Shown here in pieces: positions 14,187 through 23,780 of a DNA stretch of 64,000 nucleotides (position 1 is its first letter; each line of letters begins with the position of its first letter). The translations under genes and the position numbers were made by a program. A model generated the notes under the pieces. That model was not told the DNA's origin and searched no databases. It was given only the letters and a program-made list of their open reading frames with translations. The stretch comes from Ornithinibacillus scapharcae TW25 (GTDB lineage: Bacteria; Bacillota; Bacilli; Bacillales; Amphibacillaceae): the NCBI RefSeq assembly GCF_000190475.1, contig NZ_AEWH01000071.1:79093-143092 (forward strand), read 5' to 3'.

Positions 14187-14208
14187 ATTTTCAAGTTTGA
14201 TAAAATTA

Positions 14209-14433
<225 letters not shown>

Positions 14434-14511
14434 TTAAAATATAAATATAATTTTTTTAATAATAATTTCCGGTTTTAACAGAGTTCTATTAAAACTGGTC
14501 AATTAATCTGA

Positions 14512-15240
<729 letters not shown>

Positions 15241-15251
15241 TCACCCCTCTT

Positions 15252-15626
15252 TCAAGCGCTGTCCTGATTTTTGTTCTTAATAAAATCTATCATAATGACC
15301 AAGTATGAAGTCATTAATCCAATTATCACGGCAATCATATGAAAATACTCTTCGTAGCGAAGTGCAATTATGACTGCTAATGCAACTGCGGCAAACCTTG
15401 ATACTGTACCTAGTCCTCGCGCTTTTTCTTCTTTAGCGACTGCTTCTGTAAATTCAATTGTTTTCTTTTGTAATAGATAAAGATTATAGAAGCTTATGGC
15501 ACTTCCTAGTAGAAGCCCGAGGAAAATTCGTAAATAAGGAGTAAATCCTGCCCCAAGTACGAATACTGCTAGTAGGTAAAACATCCACTTACGCTGACGG
15601 GCATATTGTTTTTCAGTGTTGGTCAT
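15252..15626 (-). CDS. atpI: ATP synthase protein I
   Basis: 124 residues with four hydrophobic segments. AtpI family, thought to assist c-ring assembly. 18 bp upstream of atpB, 4 bp downstream of atpZ. Confidence 0.85.
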   Translation of the reverse strand: MTNTEKQYARQRKWMFYLLAVFVLGAGFTPYLRIFLGLLLGSAISFYNLYLLQKKTIEFTEAVAKEEKARGLGTVSRFAAVALAVIIALRYEEYFHMIAVIIGLMTSYLVIMIDFIKNKNQDSA

Positions 15627-15629
15627 TCC

Positions 15630-15848
15630 TTACTCGTCTCCCGCTTCAGTGAATTTCTTAACAACTGTTACCATTCCATAGATTCCAGCAGCCAGTCCTA
15701 GCAGAAGCCCAATTATGGTAAAAATTGGCTTTGTGTGTAGCAAATTGTCGACCATGCCACCTATGAAAATCCCTAGAATCGTTCCACCCGCTAAATTAGC
15801 AGATACTGCACTTGTTAGTACAATTGCATGATGTGGCTTTTTCCCCAT
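15630..15848 (-). CDS. atpZ: AtpZ/AtpI family small membrane protein
   Basis: 72 residues, two hydrophobic helices with the GGTILGIFIGGMVDN and GLLLGLAAGIYGM glycine patterns typical of AtpZ. First gene of the atp operon. ATG at 15848 lies 8 bp after GGAG; the upstream GTG would overlap the ribosome site. The family is proposed to help metal homeostasis or assembly of the synthase. Confidence 0.8.
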   Translation of the reverse strand: MGKKPHHAIVLTSAVSANLAGGTILGIFIGGMVDNLLHTKPIFTIIGLLLGLAAGIYGMVTVVKKFTEAGDE

Positions 15849-15857
15849 GATGGACAC

Positions 15858-16208
15858 TCCTTTTCACAAAGAGTTCTGTGGGGGGAATGTTGGAGTAGGT
15901 TTTAATAAAATGAAAACTATGTATTTTCGATACAACGCGATAATTTTCAGTTAATTGGAAACCCTATCATTCTTATTCCACACTAAGTCAGTTTACATTA
16001 GCCTACCTTTACTTGTCAATCGGTTTCCCTCTATTTTTGACATATTTCATGCATTCTTAATATTGCATTCAAAAATGACTAGTGATAAACTGTATAGTTT
16101 TTAATTCTCCTTATATTATATCGGAATCCTATCGTTCTAATGGTGACATTTTTGTGAACGAATAGAAGTAATAATGAGGTTATTTTTTACCTTTTCCTCG
16201 CGGTTCAA
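15858..16208. other. Leader and promoter region of atp operon
   Basis: About 350 bp without a gene. A TATAAT-like -10 on the minus strand at 16115-16120 is the best candidate atp promoter, but its -35 (CCATTA, 17 bp away) is poor. The roughly 250-nt leader that follows is AT-rich and shows no recognised riboswitch. Confidence 0.4.
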
Positions 16209-16245
16209 AGAGAAGGTTTTGAGGCCACGCCCCAAAACCTTCTCT
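16209..16245 (-). terminator. Strong inverted repeat after the subtilase gene
   Basis: Perfect 13-bp stem AGAGAAGGTTTTG / CAAAACCTTCTCT with an 11-nt loop, 11 bp past the protease stop. T-run on the minus strand is short, so termination is likely but may be inefficient. Confidence 0.7.
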
Positions 16246-16255
16246 TCCAACTTCT

Positions 16256-18454
16256 TTATAGGTCTGGTCCTATCTCCAACTCCGTTTCATAGCTTTCATA
16301 ACTTCCATCTTCTAATTGAACAGTAATGATAGCTAAATACCTTCCAGGTGCACCTATATCCCTTTTTGTAAGATAACCCTCATTCATTCCTAGCTTTGTA
16401 TCTTCCATTCGTAGTAATGTTCGATCATAGATTAGCGAGTGTGGGTCGTATAATTCCACTTCTACACTTCGAGTTTCTTCCGTTAAATATAGTCGATAGA
16501 CGAATTCATCATCAGAGAAGGATTTCAAGGAAAACTCGAATCCTGTCGCTTTTGGATAATTTGCCGTTTCATTAATAAACAAATACGGTAGATGGTATGT
16601 CTCTTCTTCAGATTGCAATTCAAGCCATCCTTGATGGATACCCTTTTCCAATTGTCTAGAAGTAATACTGATTTCAAGAGGAACCTCGATTTTCTCTCCT
16701 GGTTCAACCGTAAAAGGCATCGGTAAATTCCAACTAATACTTCGCTGTTTCGTTGGGAGATTAAAAGAATACTTCCTTGTTTTTTTGGATGTATTTTCAA
16801 CTATAAGGTTGATGGTTTTGGTTTCACGGTAATCGGTTATTTTCCCAAATGCCAGTGATGGGTTGTAGATGATTGTCGGTGTTTCCATAGCGCGCTTTGG
16901 ATTAATATTTCCCATTCCTTGCATAATCGGTTCATACGGTTCTCCAGTCCCATCTATCATTCGATTTGCTGTCGTTTTTAAAGCACCAAATATTTTCTCG
17001 TTGGACCAGTTGGGTTTTGCTTCCTTCATTATGGCAATCACTCCCGCAACATGCGGACTAGCCATACTGGTACCTTGAAGGGCTAAATAACCACCAGGGA
17101 CTGTACTGAGCACATTGGTTCCCGGCGCAAGTATATCAGGCTTTATCTCCCAATTTACGGTTACCGGTCCTCTAGAACTAAATTCCGCTATGCCGCTATC
17201 CTGTTTATCATAAATGGTATCGATATAAGGATGTTTTTCTTTTTCTACATAGCGCTTTAGCCATTTTCCATCTTCTCTCGAAATAGACACCACTGGGATT
17301 TGTATTGGTTCCTCATTATTTGTTATTGCTCCTTGAAAAGTCCCTTCTTCGTTATTGTAAATAACAGCTGCTATTGCTCCCTTTTGCTCAGCCTCTTTGG
17401 CTAATTCGTAAAAAGGAATTTTTCCCCTTTCAATCAAAGCAATTTTCCCTGTTAAATCATTTGATGTGGAAAGAGCAACTTCATAATCCATGGATAGTTT
17501 CCATGGATTAGAGCCAACCATTGGTGTAAGATCAATTCGCCTATTAGCTAAGGCATCAAATAATACTGGAATTGTCTGTTCATTTGCATATGCCCCTACC
17601 GAAAACGCTTTAGATGCCGTCGCTGGAGCACCAACAGTCCAATTATCCGGTCCACTATTCCCATTCGCAATCACAACCGCTACCCCAAGCTCAGCTGCCC
17701 GATTAACAGCGGTGCTAGTTGGATAATCTGGGCCATTAACCGAATTGCCGAGGGAAAGATTCAACACATCGACACCATCTTCAACCGCTTGTTCCATTGC
17801 AGCAATTACTTGTACAGAGGTTCCGCTACCACCAGGACCTAATGCTCGGTAAGCCCTAATTTCCGCATCTGGCGCAACTCCTTGCATATTTCCATCTGCG
17901 GCAATAATACCCGCGACATGTGTCCCATGATTGGTGGGCATCCCTTCTTCTGGGAGTGTCTCCATCGGATCCTCATCTAAATCTACTAAATCATACCCAC
18001 CTGTGTAGTTATGTTGTAGGTCGGGATGATTATAATCAATTCCGGTATCGACAACACCAACCACTACGCCCTTTCCAGTGTAACTTGTATTATTTAGTTC
18101 AGATGGAACAATCATTTCTGGACTCACCTCTGCGACATCCTCAATTGTTTTTAGTGGGGATTCGTATTGGTTTGTTTGATAGGTTTCGACGGAATGAATG
18201 GCTTTTACAAACTCTAAAGTCCCCATTCTTGCTAGGTCATCGGGGGAACCTTGCAACGCAAGTCCGTTAAATAATTTATCATATGTAGCAATCACGTCAA
18301 TAAATGGATGATAGGTTTCCAAAAACTTCTTATGTTCTAATGGATTCCCTGTAACCTCAATAATAATGGATTCCTGTTCTTCCATAGCTAGAACATTTCC
18401 ACCACCAAACAGGTATAAAATCAGGGTTAAACATCCTAATTGTAAAAAGCGCAA
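16256..18454 (-). CDS. vpr: Secreted subtilisin-family serine protease, Vpr-like
   Basis: 732 residues. Signal peptide about 1-23; I9 propeptide-like segment about 28-95. Subtilase S8 domain has catalytic Asp136 (VVDTGID), His176 (NHGTHVAG), the oxyanion Asn in NGNSGP and Ser463 (GTSMASPHVAG). A PA-domain-like insert occupies about 330-400, as in Vpr and other S8A proteases. The C-terminal 200 residues are beta-rich (Fn3-like). TTG start behind AAGGAGGG. No cell-wall anchor is visible, so it is probably released. It sits between the atp operon and an unusual FlgK; neither neighbour is conserved there in B. subtilis, and the pair may be an insertion. Confidence 0.9.
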   Translation of the reverse strand: MRFLQLGCLTLILYLFGGGNVLAMEEQESIIIEVTGNPLEHKKFLETYHPFIDVIATYDKLFNGLALQGSPDDLARMGTLEFVKAIHSVETYQTNQYESPLKTIEDVAEVSPEMIVPSELNNTSYTGKGVVVGVVDTGIDYNHPDLQHNYTGGYDLVDLDEDPMETLPEEGMPTNHGTHVAGIIAADGNMQGVAPDAEIRAYRALGPGGSGTSVQVIAAMEQAVEDGVDVLNLSLGNSVNGPDYPTSTAVNRAAELGVAVVIANGNSGPDNWTVGAPATASKAFSVGAYANEQTIPVLFDALANRRIDLTPMVGSNPWKLSMDYEVALSTSNDLTGKIALIERGKIPFYELAKEAEQKGAIAAVIYNNEEGTFQGAITNNEEPIQIPVVSISREDGKWLKRYVEKEKHPYIDTIYDKQDSGIAEFSSRGPVTVNWEIKPDILAPGTNVLSTVPGGYLALQGTSMASPHVAGVIAIMKEAKPNWSNEKIFGALKTTANRMIDGTGEPYEPIMQGMGNINPKRAMETPTIIYNPSLAFGKITDYRETKTINLIVENTSKKTRKYSFNLPTKQRSISWNLPMPFTVEPGEKIEVPLEISITSRQLEKGIHQGWLELQSEEETYHLPYLFINETANYPKATGFEFSLKSFSDDEFVYRLYLTEETRSVEVELYDPHSLIYDRTLLRMEDTKLGMNEGYLTKRDIGAPGRYLAIITVQLEDGSYESYETELEIGPDL

Positions 18455-18540
18455 TCTATCCCTCCTTCCTTAGCTATTATTCCATTATCCATCTATGTTG
18501 ATACATAAACAAAATGAACAATAATCATGCGTAGGCAATA

Positions 18541-18571
18541 AAAAAGAAGAAAGCAATTTATGCTTCCTCCT
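18541..18571 (-). terminator. Terminator after the FlgK-vWA gene
   Basis: Imperfect stem GGAAGCA / TGCTTTC followed on the minus strand by a CTTCTTTTTT tract, overlapping the stop codon region of the gene. Confidence 0.6.
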
Positions 18572-20690
18572 ACATTTTATTTATAATACGGTCTAATACT
18601 TCATCCATTGCTGTTATTTGTCTGGATGCAGCGTTAAATGCATGTTGGAACTGTATTAGATTGGTAAACTCTTCATCTAGTGAAACCGAACTAATCGATT
18701 GTCTATTCTCGGAAACAGTATGTCTGAGAACGGAAGTATTGTCCTCCATTCGCATCGCTTCTTGTGTCATCACACCTAATTGACCAATGATATTTCCAAA
18801 ATAGGTACGGAAATCACTAAATTCGCTACTAAACGGCAGATCCATCTCACTAACATTTGCTAAATCTAAGGCGTTTTGACCATCACCATTTGTAGTACCT
18901 TTACCTGCTGCGATTTTACTAATATCATTTACGACATCATCCGAAACTTTTATACGCCCCGCATAGCCCTCTTTCTCAAACCCATCCTGACCAGCAGTTT
19001 CCACGTATTCTCGAATGTTTGTACCGATAATATTGATTAATTGTTCTGACCAATCAGTGGCATTAATATCTACCGATGTCCCACCAGTATCCTGTACGAT
19101 ATGTTCGACATCCTCCAGATTATATGGAAAGCTAGGATTAAATATTCCGTGGATTTGTATTCCTCGCTCCTTGAATTGATCCAGTATATCCTCTGAGGTT
19201 AGTAAACTATCATCTGATTCATCAGTAACAAAAATAATATGTTTAAATGACTCATTTGTCCCATAAACCGGAATAATCCCATTAAGAGCATCCATTAAAT
19301 TTTCTCTAGCCCCACTAATTTCAAGGTTTTTTATCTCTTGTTCGAACTCAGCGAGGTCGGTGGTCCAGATATCTTGACTATCAGGAAAAACGATAGACTG
19401 AGAGTTTTCGATATATTTTACTAATCCAAGGTTTACATTCTTCAATTGGTCTCCCTTTGTAAGTTCTCCAACAAATTCGGCTAATTTATCAGCGACAGTT
19501 GCAAGTTTCCCCCCCATACTACCACTGTTATCTACTACAAATACGACATCCGCCGTCTCTCTACTATAAGATGAAATTCTATCATGCACGCTATCAGCGA
19601 AAAATGGGATGTCCATAGGCGCATTCGCATTTTCGAAGGTACTGTTACCAGCTTCATGGATTTCATTAAAAGCCGCTGCATAGTTGAATGCCATATTATC
19701 AAGTTCAGCTAGCATCCAAGGGAATGTTCCTTCGACTTCTCCATTTGCATTTTCATAACCTTGTAGCTCTATCAATGCTTGAATTTCTCCCATCGAAGTA
19801 AAATCATTCCCAGTTATTGTTCTAGAACCTAATGTGATAGAACCAACTGAACCTTTTATTCCGTCCTGTACAGAAAGCGTGTTAGCTACCTTTAAATCAG
19901 TATCTACTAGCTTTGTATTCCCAAAGATGGAATATCCATTATCACCGATAATCTCTATGGAATAGACCCCATCTGCAATTGCCATAGCAGCGTTCCCACT
20001 CTTATAGGCGGTTACCTTTATATTGACTAACTCTGATAGCTTGTCTACTAATCCATCCCGTTCATCATATAAATCGTTCGGTAGATAACCATTGCCTTCT
20101 AGTTTCTCAATTTGCATATTTAATTCATTAATTTGAGTAGCTAATGTATTAACCTTCTCAACCTTCTCAACCAACTGGCCTTTTAGTTGTCTTTTCACTG
20201 TTGTCAAAGAAGTATGTAAGTGGTTAAATGTATCTGCTACCGCAATACCGCGCTGACGTACAATAGATCGCGCAGCTTCACTAGTAGGGTCCACTGCTAA
20301 GTCTTGTAAGGACTGCCAGAAGGATTCCATTGTATGGGATAAACCTTGTTTAGAAGGTTCGTTCATAATCGATTCCATACGAGTTAGTGCTTCTGTCTTT
20401 GTATGATAGTAACCGTATTTACTAGATTCGGTACGAAATTGGAAGTCTGTATAATGAACACGTAGCCTTTCCACAACATTCACTTCTACCCCAGAACCAA
20501 TCTGTCCAGGAAGCTCCAGTCTATTGCGCGACATACCGTTAATTGGATTTGTCTCCACATAATTTACCCGCTGCCTGGAATAACCATCCGTATTTGCGTT
20601 TGCTATATTATGTCCGGTTGTACGAATTGCTGATTGGTGCGAAAAAATCGCCCGCTTCATTAATTCTATTCCAGAAAACGATGCACCCAT
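18570..20690 (-). CDS. flgK: FlgK-like flagellar hook-associated protein with inserted von Willebrand factor A domain
   Basis: 706 residues. Residues 1-350 read as FlgK: N-terminal helix with TGHNIANANTDGYSRQRVN and the heptad-rich D1 region. Residues about 622-706 are the matching C-terminal FlgK helix ending NLIQFQHAFNAASRQITAMD. Between them residues 379-560 form a vWA domain: VVFVVDNSGSMGG (MIDAS DxSxS, Asp387-Ser391), a second loop SGARENLMDAL with Glu where Thr is common, and FVTDESDD (Asp490). FlgK sequence resumes at about 577 (AGRIKVSDDVVNDISKIAA). The insert thus replaces the surface-exposed variable D2/D3 part. It is a single reading frame. The gene is solitary, with no flgM, flgN, flgL or fliW beside it, and has a sigma-A-like promoter, not a SigD one. 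It may be a second FlgK or the only one. Confidence 0.9.
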   Translation of the reverse strand: MGASFSGIELMKRAIFSHQSAIRTTGHNIANANTDGYSRQRVNYVETNPINGMSRNRLELPGQIGSGVEVNVVERLRVHYTDFQFRTESSKYGYYHTKTEALTRMESIMNEPSKQGLSHTMESFWQSLQDLAVDPTSEAARSIVRQRGIAVADTFNHLHTSLTTVKRQLKGQLVEKVEKVNTLATQINELNMQIEKLEGNGYLPNDLYDERDGLVDKLSELVNIKVTAYKSGNAAMAIADGVYSIEIIGDNGYSIFGNTKLVDTDLKVANTLSVQDGIKGSVGSITLGSRTITGNDFTSMGEIQALIELQGYENANGEVEGTFPWMLAELDNMAFNYAAAFNEIHEAGNSTFENANAPMDIPFFADSVHDRISSYSRETADVVFVVDNSGSMGGKLATVADKLAEFVGELTKGDQLKNVNLGLVKYIENSQSIVFPDSQDIWTTDLAEFEQEIKNLEISGARENLMDALNGIIPVYGTNESFKHIIFVTDESDDSLLTSEDILDQFKERGIQIHGIFNPSFPYNLEDVEHIVQDTGGTSVDINATDWSEQLINIIGTNIREYVETAGQDGFEKEGYAGRIKVSDDVVNDISKIAAGKGTTNGDGQNALDLANVSEMDLPFSSEFSDFRTYFGNIIGQLGVMTQEAMRMEDNTSVLRHTVSENRQSISSVSLDEEFTNLIQFQHAFNAASRQITAMDEVLDRIINKM

Positions 20691-20729
20691 AACCGATCCT
20701 ACTTTCTAAATCTATTTTCCTATTCTTTC

Positions 20730-20759
20730 ATTATAGTAGATTTGTCCTAGTCACGTAAA
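20730..20759 (-). promoter_or_regulatory. Candidate sigma-A promoter of FlgK-vWA gene
   Basis: Minus strand TTTACG (20754-20759), 18 bp, TATAAT (20730-20735), about 40 bp before the start codon. The SigD consensus (TAAA...GCCGATAT) expected for flagellar late genes is not seen. Confidence 0.45.
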
Positions 20760-20801
20760 GGGGACTTATTCAAACCGAAAGACTATGATAGCTAAGCGGC
20801 A

Positions 20802-20837
20802 CAAAAAAACAGGACCCTTTTCACAAGAGTCCTGCTA
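20802..20837 (-). terminator. Terminator after mnaA
   Basis: Stem AGCAGGACTCT / AGGGTCCTGTT with a short loop followed on the minus strand by seven T; just past the mnaA stop. Confidence 0.85.
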
Positions 20838-20841
20838 ATTA

Positions 20842-21954
20842 TTACTTAAAGTATTCTACAATCGCATCTGCAATTCTTCGTGATGCCTCGCCATCTCCAT
20901 ATGGATTGGATGCTTTGGCCATCTTATCATGCGCTGCGTGATCTGACAATAATTCATTTGCTAGATTAAAGATCGTATCTTCATCTGTTCCAGCTAACTT
21001 CAATGTCCCTGCTTCTATTCCCTCTGGTCGTTCTGTTGTGTCTCGCAACACAAGAACTGGTACCCCTAATGAAGGTGCTTCCTCTTGTACACCACCAGAA
21101 TCGGTTAGAATGAGATGTGAACGAGCAGCAAAGTTGTGGAAATCGACAACATCTAGTGGCTCAATTAGCTGAATACGTTCGTCATTTCCTAGAATCTCGT
21201 TTGCCGTATCTCGAACAACAGGATTTAAATGTACAGGATATACAACATGAATATCCTGATGCTCTTCAACTAGGCGCTTAATTGCTCGGAACATTTGTTG
21301 CATATTTTCGCCAAGATTTTCACGACGGTGTGCAGTCATTAAAACGAGGCGTTTTCCATTAATTTCATCTAGAATAGGATGACTGTAATTATCATCAACT
21401 GTAGTCTTTAGTGCATCAATTGCCGTGTTCCCAGTTACATAGATGCGATCCTCTGGCTTATTCTCATCTAGCAAATTCTGTTTTGACTTTTCCGTAGGAG
21501 AGAAGTGTAAGTCTGCCATAACTCCTGTAAGCTGGCGGTTCATTTCCTCTGGGAACGGTGAGTACTTATTCCAAGTTCTTAAGCCGGCTTCTACATGGCC
21601 TACTGCTATTTGATTATAATACGCAGCAAGCGAAGCAACAAACGTCGTACTCGTATCACCATGTACAAGAACAATATCAGGCTTCGTTTCTTTCATCACT
21701 TCATCTAAGCCTTCTAATGCACGTGTTGTAATTTGAGCAAGTGTCTGCTTCTGTTTCATAATATTCAAATCAATGTCAGGTGTAATATTAAATATTTCTA
21801 AAACCTGATCCAGCATTTCTCTGTGCTGAGCTGTTACAGTAACGATTGTTTCAAACTCATCAGTACGCTTTTTCAATTCAAGGACAAGCGGAGCCATTTT
21901 AATTGCTTCTGGTCTTGTCCCAAAAATTGTCATCACCTTGATGCGTTTTGACAT
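20842..21954 (-). CDS. mnaA: UDP-N-acetylglucosamine 2-epimerase (non-hydrolysing)
   Basis: 370 residues. Interconverts UDP-GlcNAc and UDP-ManNAc, the donor for teichoic acid linkage units and other surface glycans. GT-B fold: N-terminal VMTIFGTRPEAIKMAPLV, VHGDTSTT, GHVEAGLRT, and C-terminal TDSGGVQEEAPSLG binding the UDP. 24 bp downstream of upp, same strand, a common upp-mnaA arrangement in this group; followed by a terminator. Confidence 0.96.
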   Translation of the reverse strand: MSKRIKVMTIFGTRPEAIKMAPLVLELKKRTDEFETIVTVTAQHREMLDQVLEIFNITPDIDLNIMKQKQTLAQITTRALEGLDEVMKETKPDIVLVHGDTSTTFVASLAAYYNQIAVGHVEAGLRTWNKYSPFPEEMNRQLTGVMADLHFSPTEKSKQNLLDENKPEDRIYVTGNTAIDALKTTVDDNYSHPILDEINGKRLVLMTAHRRENLGENMQQMFRAIKRLVEEHQDIHVVYPVHLNPVVRDTANEILGNDERIQLIEPLDVVDFHNFAARSHLILTDSGGVQEEAPSLGVPVLVLRDTTERPEGIEAGTLKLAGTDEDTIFNLANELLSDHAAHDKMAKASNPYGDGEASRRIADAIVEYFK

Positions 21955-21978
21955 CTATATCCACTCCGATTTACCGAA

Positions 21979-22608
21979 TTATTTTGTACCGTACAAGCGG
22001 TCACCAGCATCCCCAAGACCTGGTACGATATAAGCATGATCATCTAATTTTTCATCAAGTGCAGCTAAATAAATATCTACATCTGGATGTGCTTCCTTAA
22101 TTACCTCTACACCTTCTGGCGCGGCGATTAAACACATCAGACGAATATTTTTTGCACCACGATTTTTTAACGACTGAATAGCATCTTTAGCAGATCCACC
22201 TGTTGCTAGCATCGGATCAATAACTATTAATTCACGCTCTTCTATATCAGAAGGTAGCTTTATGTAATATTCTACCGGCTTCAATGTTTCCGGATCACGA
22301 TATAATCCAACATGCCCAACCTTAGCAGCAGGGATTAACTTCAACATCCCATCAACCATTCCAAGACCCGCACGAAGAATAGGAACTAGTCCGATTTTCT
22401 TACCAGCTAACACCTTCGTTTTAGTAGAAGTGACTGGCGTTTCAATCGTCGTCTCTTCTAATGGTAGGTCACGCGTAATTTCAAATGCCATCAGCATTGC
22501 AACCTCATCTACTAATTCACGAAATTCCTTTGTACCAGTATTCTTGTCACGGATAAACGATAATTTATGTTGGATCAACGGGTGATCTAAAACATGTACA
22601 TTTCCCAT
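21979..22608 (-). CDS. upp: Uracil phosphoribosyltransferase
   Basis: 209 residues. Salvages uracil to UMP with PRPP. The PRPP-binding loop [15 protein letters not shown] and the [15 protein letters not shown] segment are present; C-terminal uracil-binding PGLGDAGDR. First gene of upp-mnaA with a good promoter 40 bp upstream. Confidence 0.98.
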   Translation of the reverse strand: MGNVHVLDHPLIQHKLSFIRDKNTGTKEFRELVDEVAMLMAFEITRDLPLEETTIETPVTSTKTKVLAGKKIGLVPILRAGLGMVDGMLKLIPAAKVGHVGLYRDPETLKPVEYYIKLPSDIEERELIVIDPMLATGGSAKDAIQSLKNRGAKNIRLMCLIAAPEGVEVIKEAHPDVDIYLAALDEKLDDHAYIVPGLGDAGDRLYGTK

Positions 22609-22647
22609 TTGGCTACCACTCCTTATTTGTTTAGTTACATCCTTAAA

Positions 22648-22676
22648 ATTGTACTGAAAAAAACGTACTTATTCAA
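22648..22676 (-). promoter_or_regulatory. Sigma-A promoter of upp-mnaA
   Basis: TTGAAT (22671-22676), 17-bp spacer, TACAAT (22648-22653) on the minus strand, about 40 bp from the upp ATG. Confidence 0.65.
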
Positions 22677-22701
22677 GGTTGAGGTGGTAAATGTTAGGAA
22701 G

Positions 22702-22956
22702 TCGTAATTTTTATGGTCGTGTAAGGGGAAGATTATCGTGATGAAATAGTGTACTTGCACTCGAGCCACTAAGTGTATTTCTCGAGAGAGGTTTCTAGTT
22801 TGCTACGCGACTTGTGGTGTTACTTGCGAGAGACAGAAACATCCTTACGCGACTTCTATCATCTGGTGCAAGTTCGTGGAGAACTCTCGTTAGTTTTCTA
22901 GAAACTCGCGCGAATTTATGATGTCCTCTCGTTAAATTGTGGTTGATACGCGCGAG
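22702..22956. repeat. Array A: CG-core motifs spaced about 21 bp
   Basis: Within an otherwise AT-rich gap, short cores such as CTCGAG, ACGCGA, GCGAGAG, CTCTCG and CGCGCG recur. Their centres fall near 22762, 22784, 22808, 22828, 22850, 22888, 22910, 22930 and 22952, mostly 20-24 bp apart; one slot near 22869 is degenerate. Spacers are not conserved. No protein is encoded. The same spacing is found at four other loci in the window. Confidence 0.7.
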
Positions 22957-23093
22957 TTTCATAAGAAGGTCTTATTAATACTCAGTTCTTGCAAATTATA
23001 TATTAAAACCACGAGATACAAAAAGAACTCTAACTCGTATGACTTGTTACACTCTTTTTTCGACCTCAATGGAAATTGGTATTACCGATTGCG

Positions 23094-23699
23094 CTAACCT
23101 TTTGTTGCTTCCAAACACCAAAAAACACCATTTGAATGTCGTTTTACCGAAGTAAAGTGATTTCTCTGTAATAGATTTTCTATCTCCGTAACATCTAATA
23201 AAGTGAAGGAATTCGTTCTTTGCATTTTTTCCATTTGAGCTCTATCCGTAATGGATATATAAACTTTTCCTCCGGGTTTCAGTACTCTATGAATCTCAGA
23301 GAAGGAGCGGTTTAGATCAATCCAGAAATAAATCGTATGAATAGAAAACACTTTATCAAAAATAATATCTTCAAAAGGCAAGTCCATCACATCTCCATAA
23401 CGGAGTTCCATTAGGCCTTGTTCAATATATTTTAAATTTCGTTTTCTTGCTTGTTTAAGCATCTCATTTGAGATATCTATACCAGTAGCACTGCCAATAT
23501 CCACGGTTTTAACTATCTCATGTAAAGTAGCGCCATTACCAATTCCTATCTCTAGGATAACCGCTTTTCCTTTTAAATCCATTACTTCTGTAGTCCAACG
23601 ATTAATAGTCAAATTTCCCTTTTGCATATAGTTGCCAATCCATTTTGAAAAGAGTCCTCTAGGCTGTCTCAATTGATTACCTAACCAACGTTGAAGCAT
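23094..23699 (-). CDS. Class I SAM-dependent methyltransferase
   Basis: 201 residues. SAM-binding motif ILEIGIGNGATLHEI, then TGIDIS, LRYGDVMDLPFED and the HRVLKPGGKVYISITD post-motif typical of UbiE/COQ5-like methyltransferases. The substrate cannot be told. Start at ATG 23699 follows GAGGGGAG; the upstream reading frame overlaps the glyA terminator and is rejected. It lies downstream of glyA but beyond a terminator, so read-through expression is likely low unless it has its own start. Confidence 0.85.
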   Translation of the reverse strand: MLQRWLGNQLRQPRGLFSKWIGNYMQKGNLTINRWTTEVMDLKGKAVILEIGIGNGATLHEIVKTVDIGSATGIDISNEMLKQARKRNLKYIEQGLMELRYGDVMDLPFEDIIFDKVFSIHTIYFWIDLNRSFSEIHRVLKPGGKVYISITDRAQMEKMQRTNSFTLLDVTEIENLLQRNHFTSVKRHSNGVFWCLEATKG

Positions 23700-23721
23700 A
23701 TTATCTCCCCTCTTTATCCAA

Positions 23722-23753
23722 AAAGGAGCTTGTTTCACGGAAACAAGCTCCTC
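23722..23753 (-). terminator. Terminator after glyA
   Basis: Perfect stem AGGAGCTTGTT / AACAAGCTCCT with an 8-nt loop, then a minus-strand T-tract. 28 bp past the glyA stop and upstream of the methyltransferase start. Confidence 0.9.
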
Positions 23754-23780
23754 AATCTCTATCTAATAAGCAGGCCCAAA

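Noticed and set aside
20691-20760. SigD promoter for the FlgK-vWA gene
   Set aside because: Searched for TAAA-N15-GCCGATAT on the minus strand; only a sigma-A-like pair is present.
22702-22956. CRISPR array
   Set aside because: Regular spacing of about 21 bp, but the repeated unit is only 6-9 bp and variable, and no cas gene is near. Not a CRISPR.
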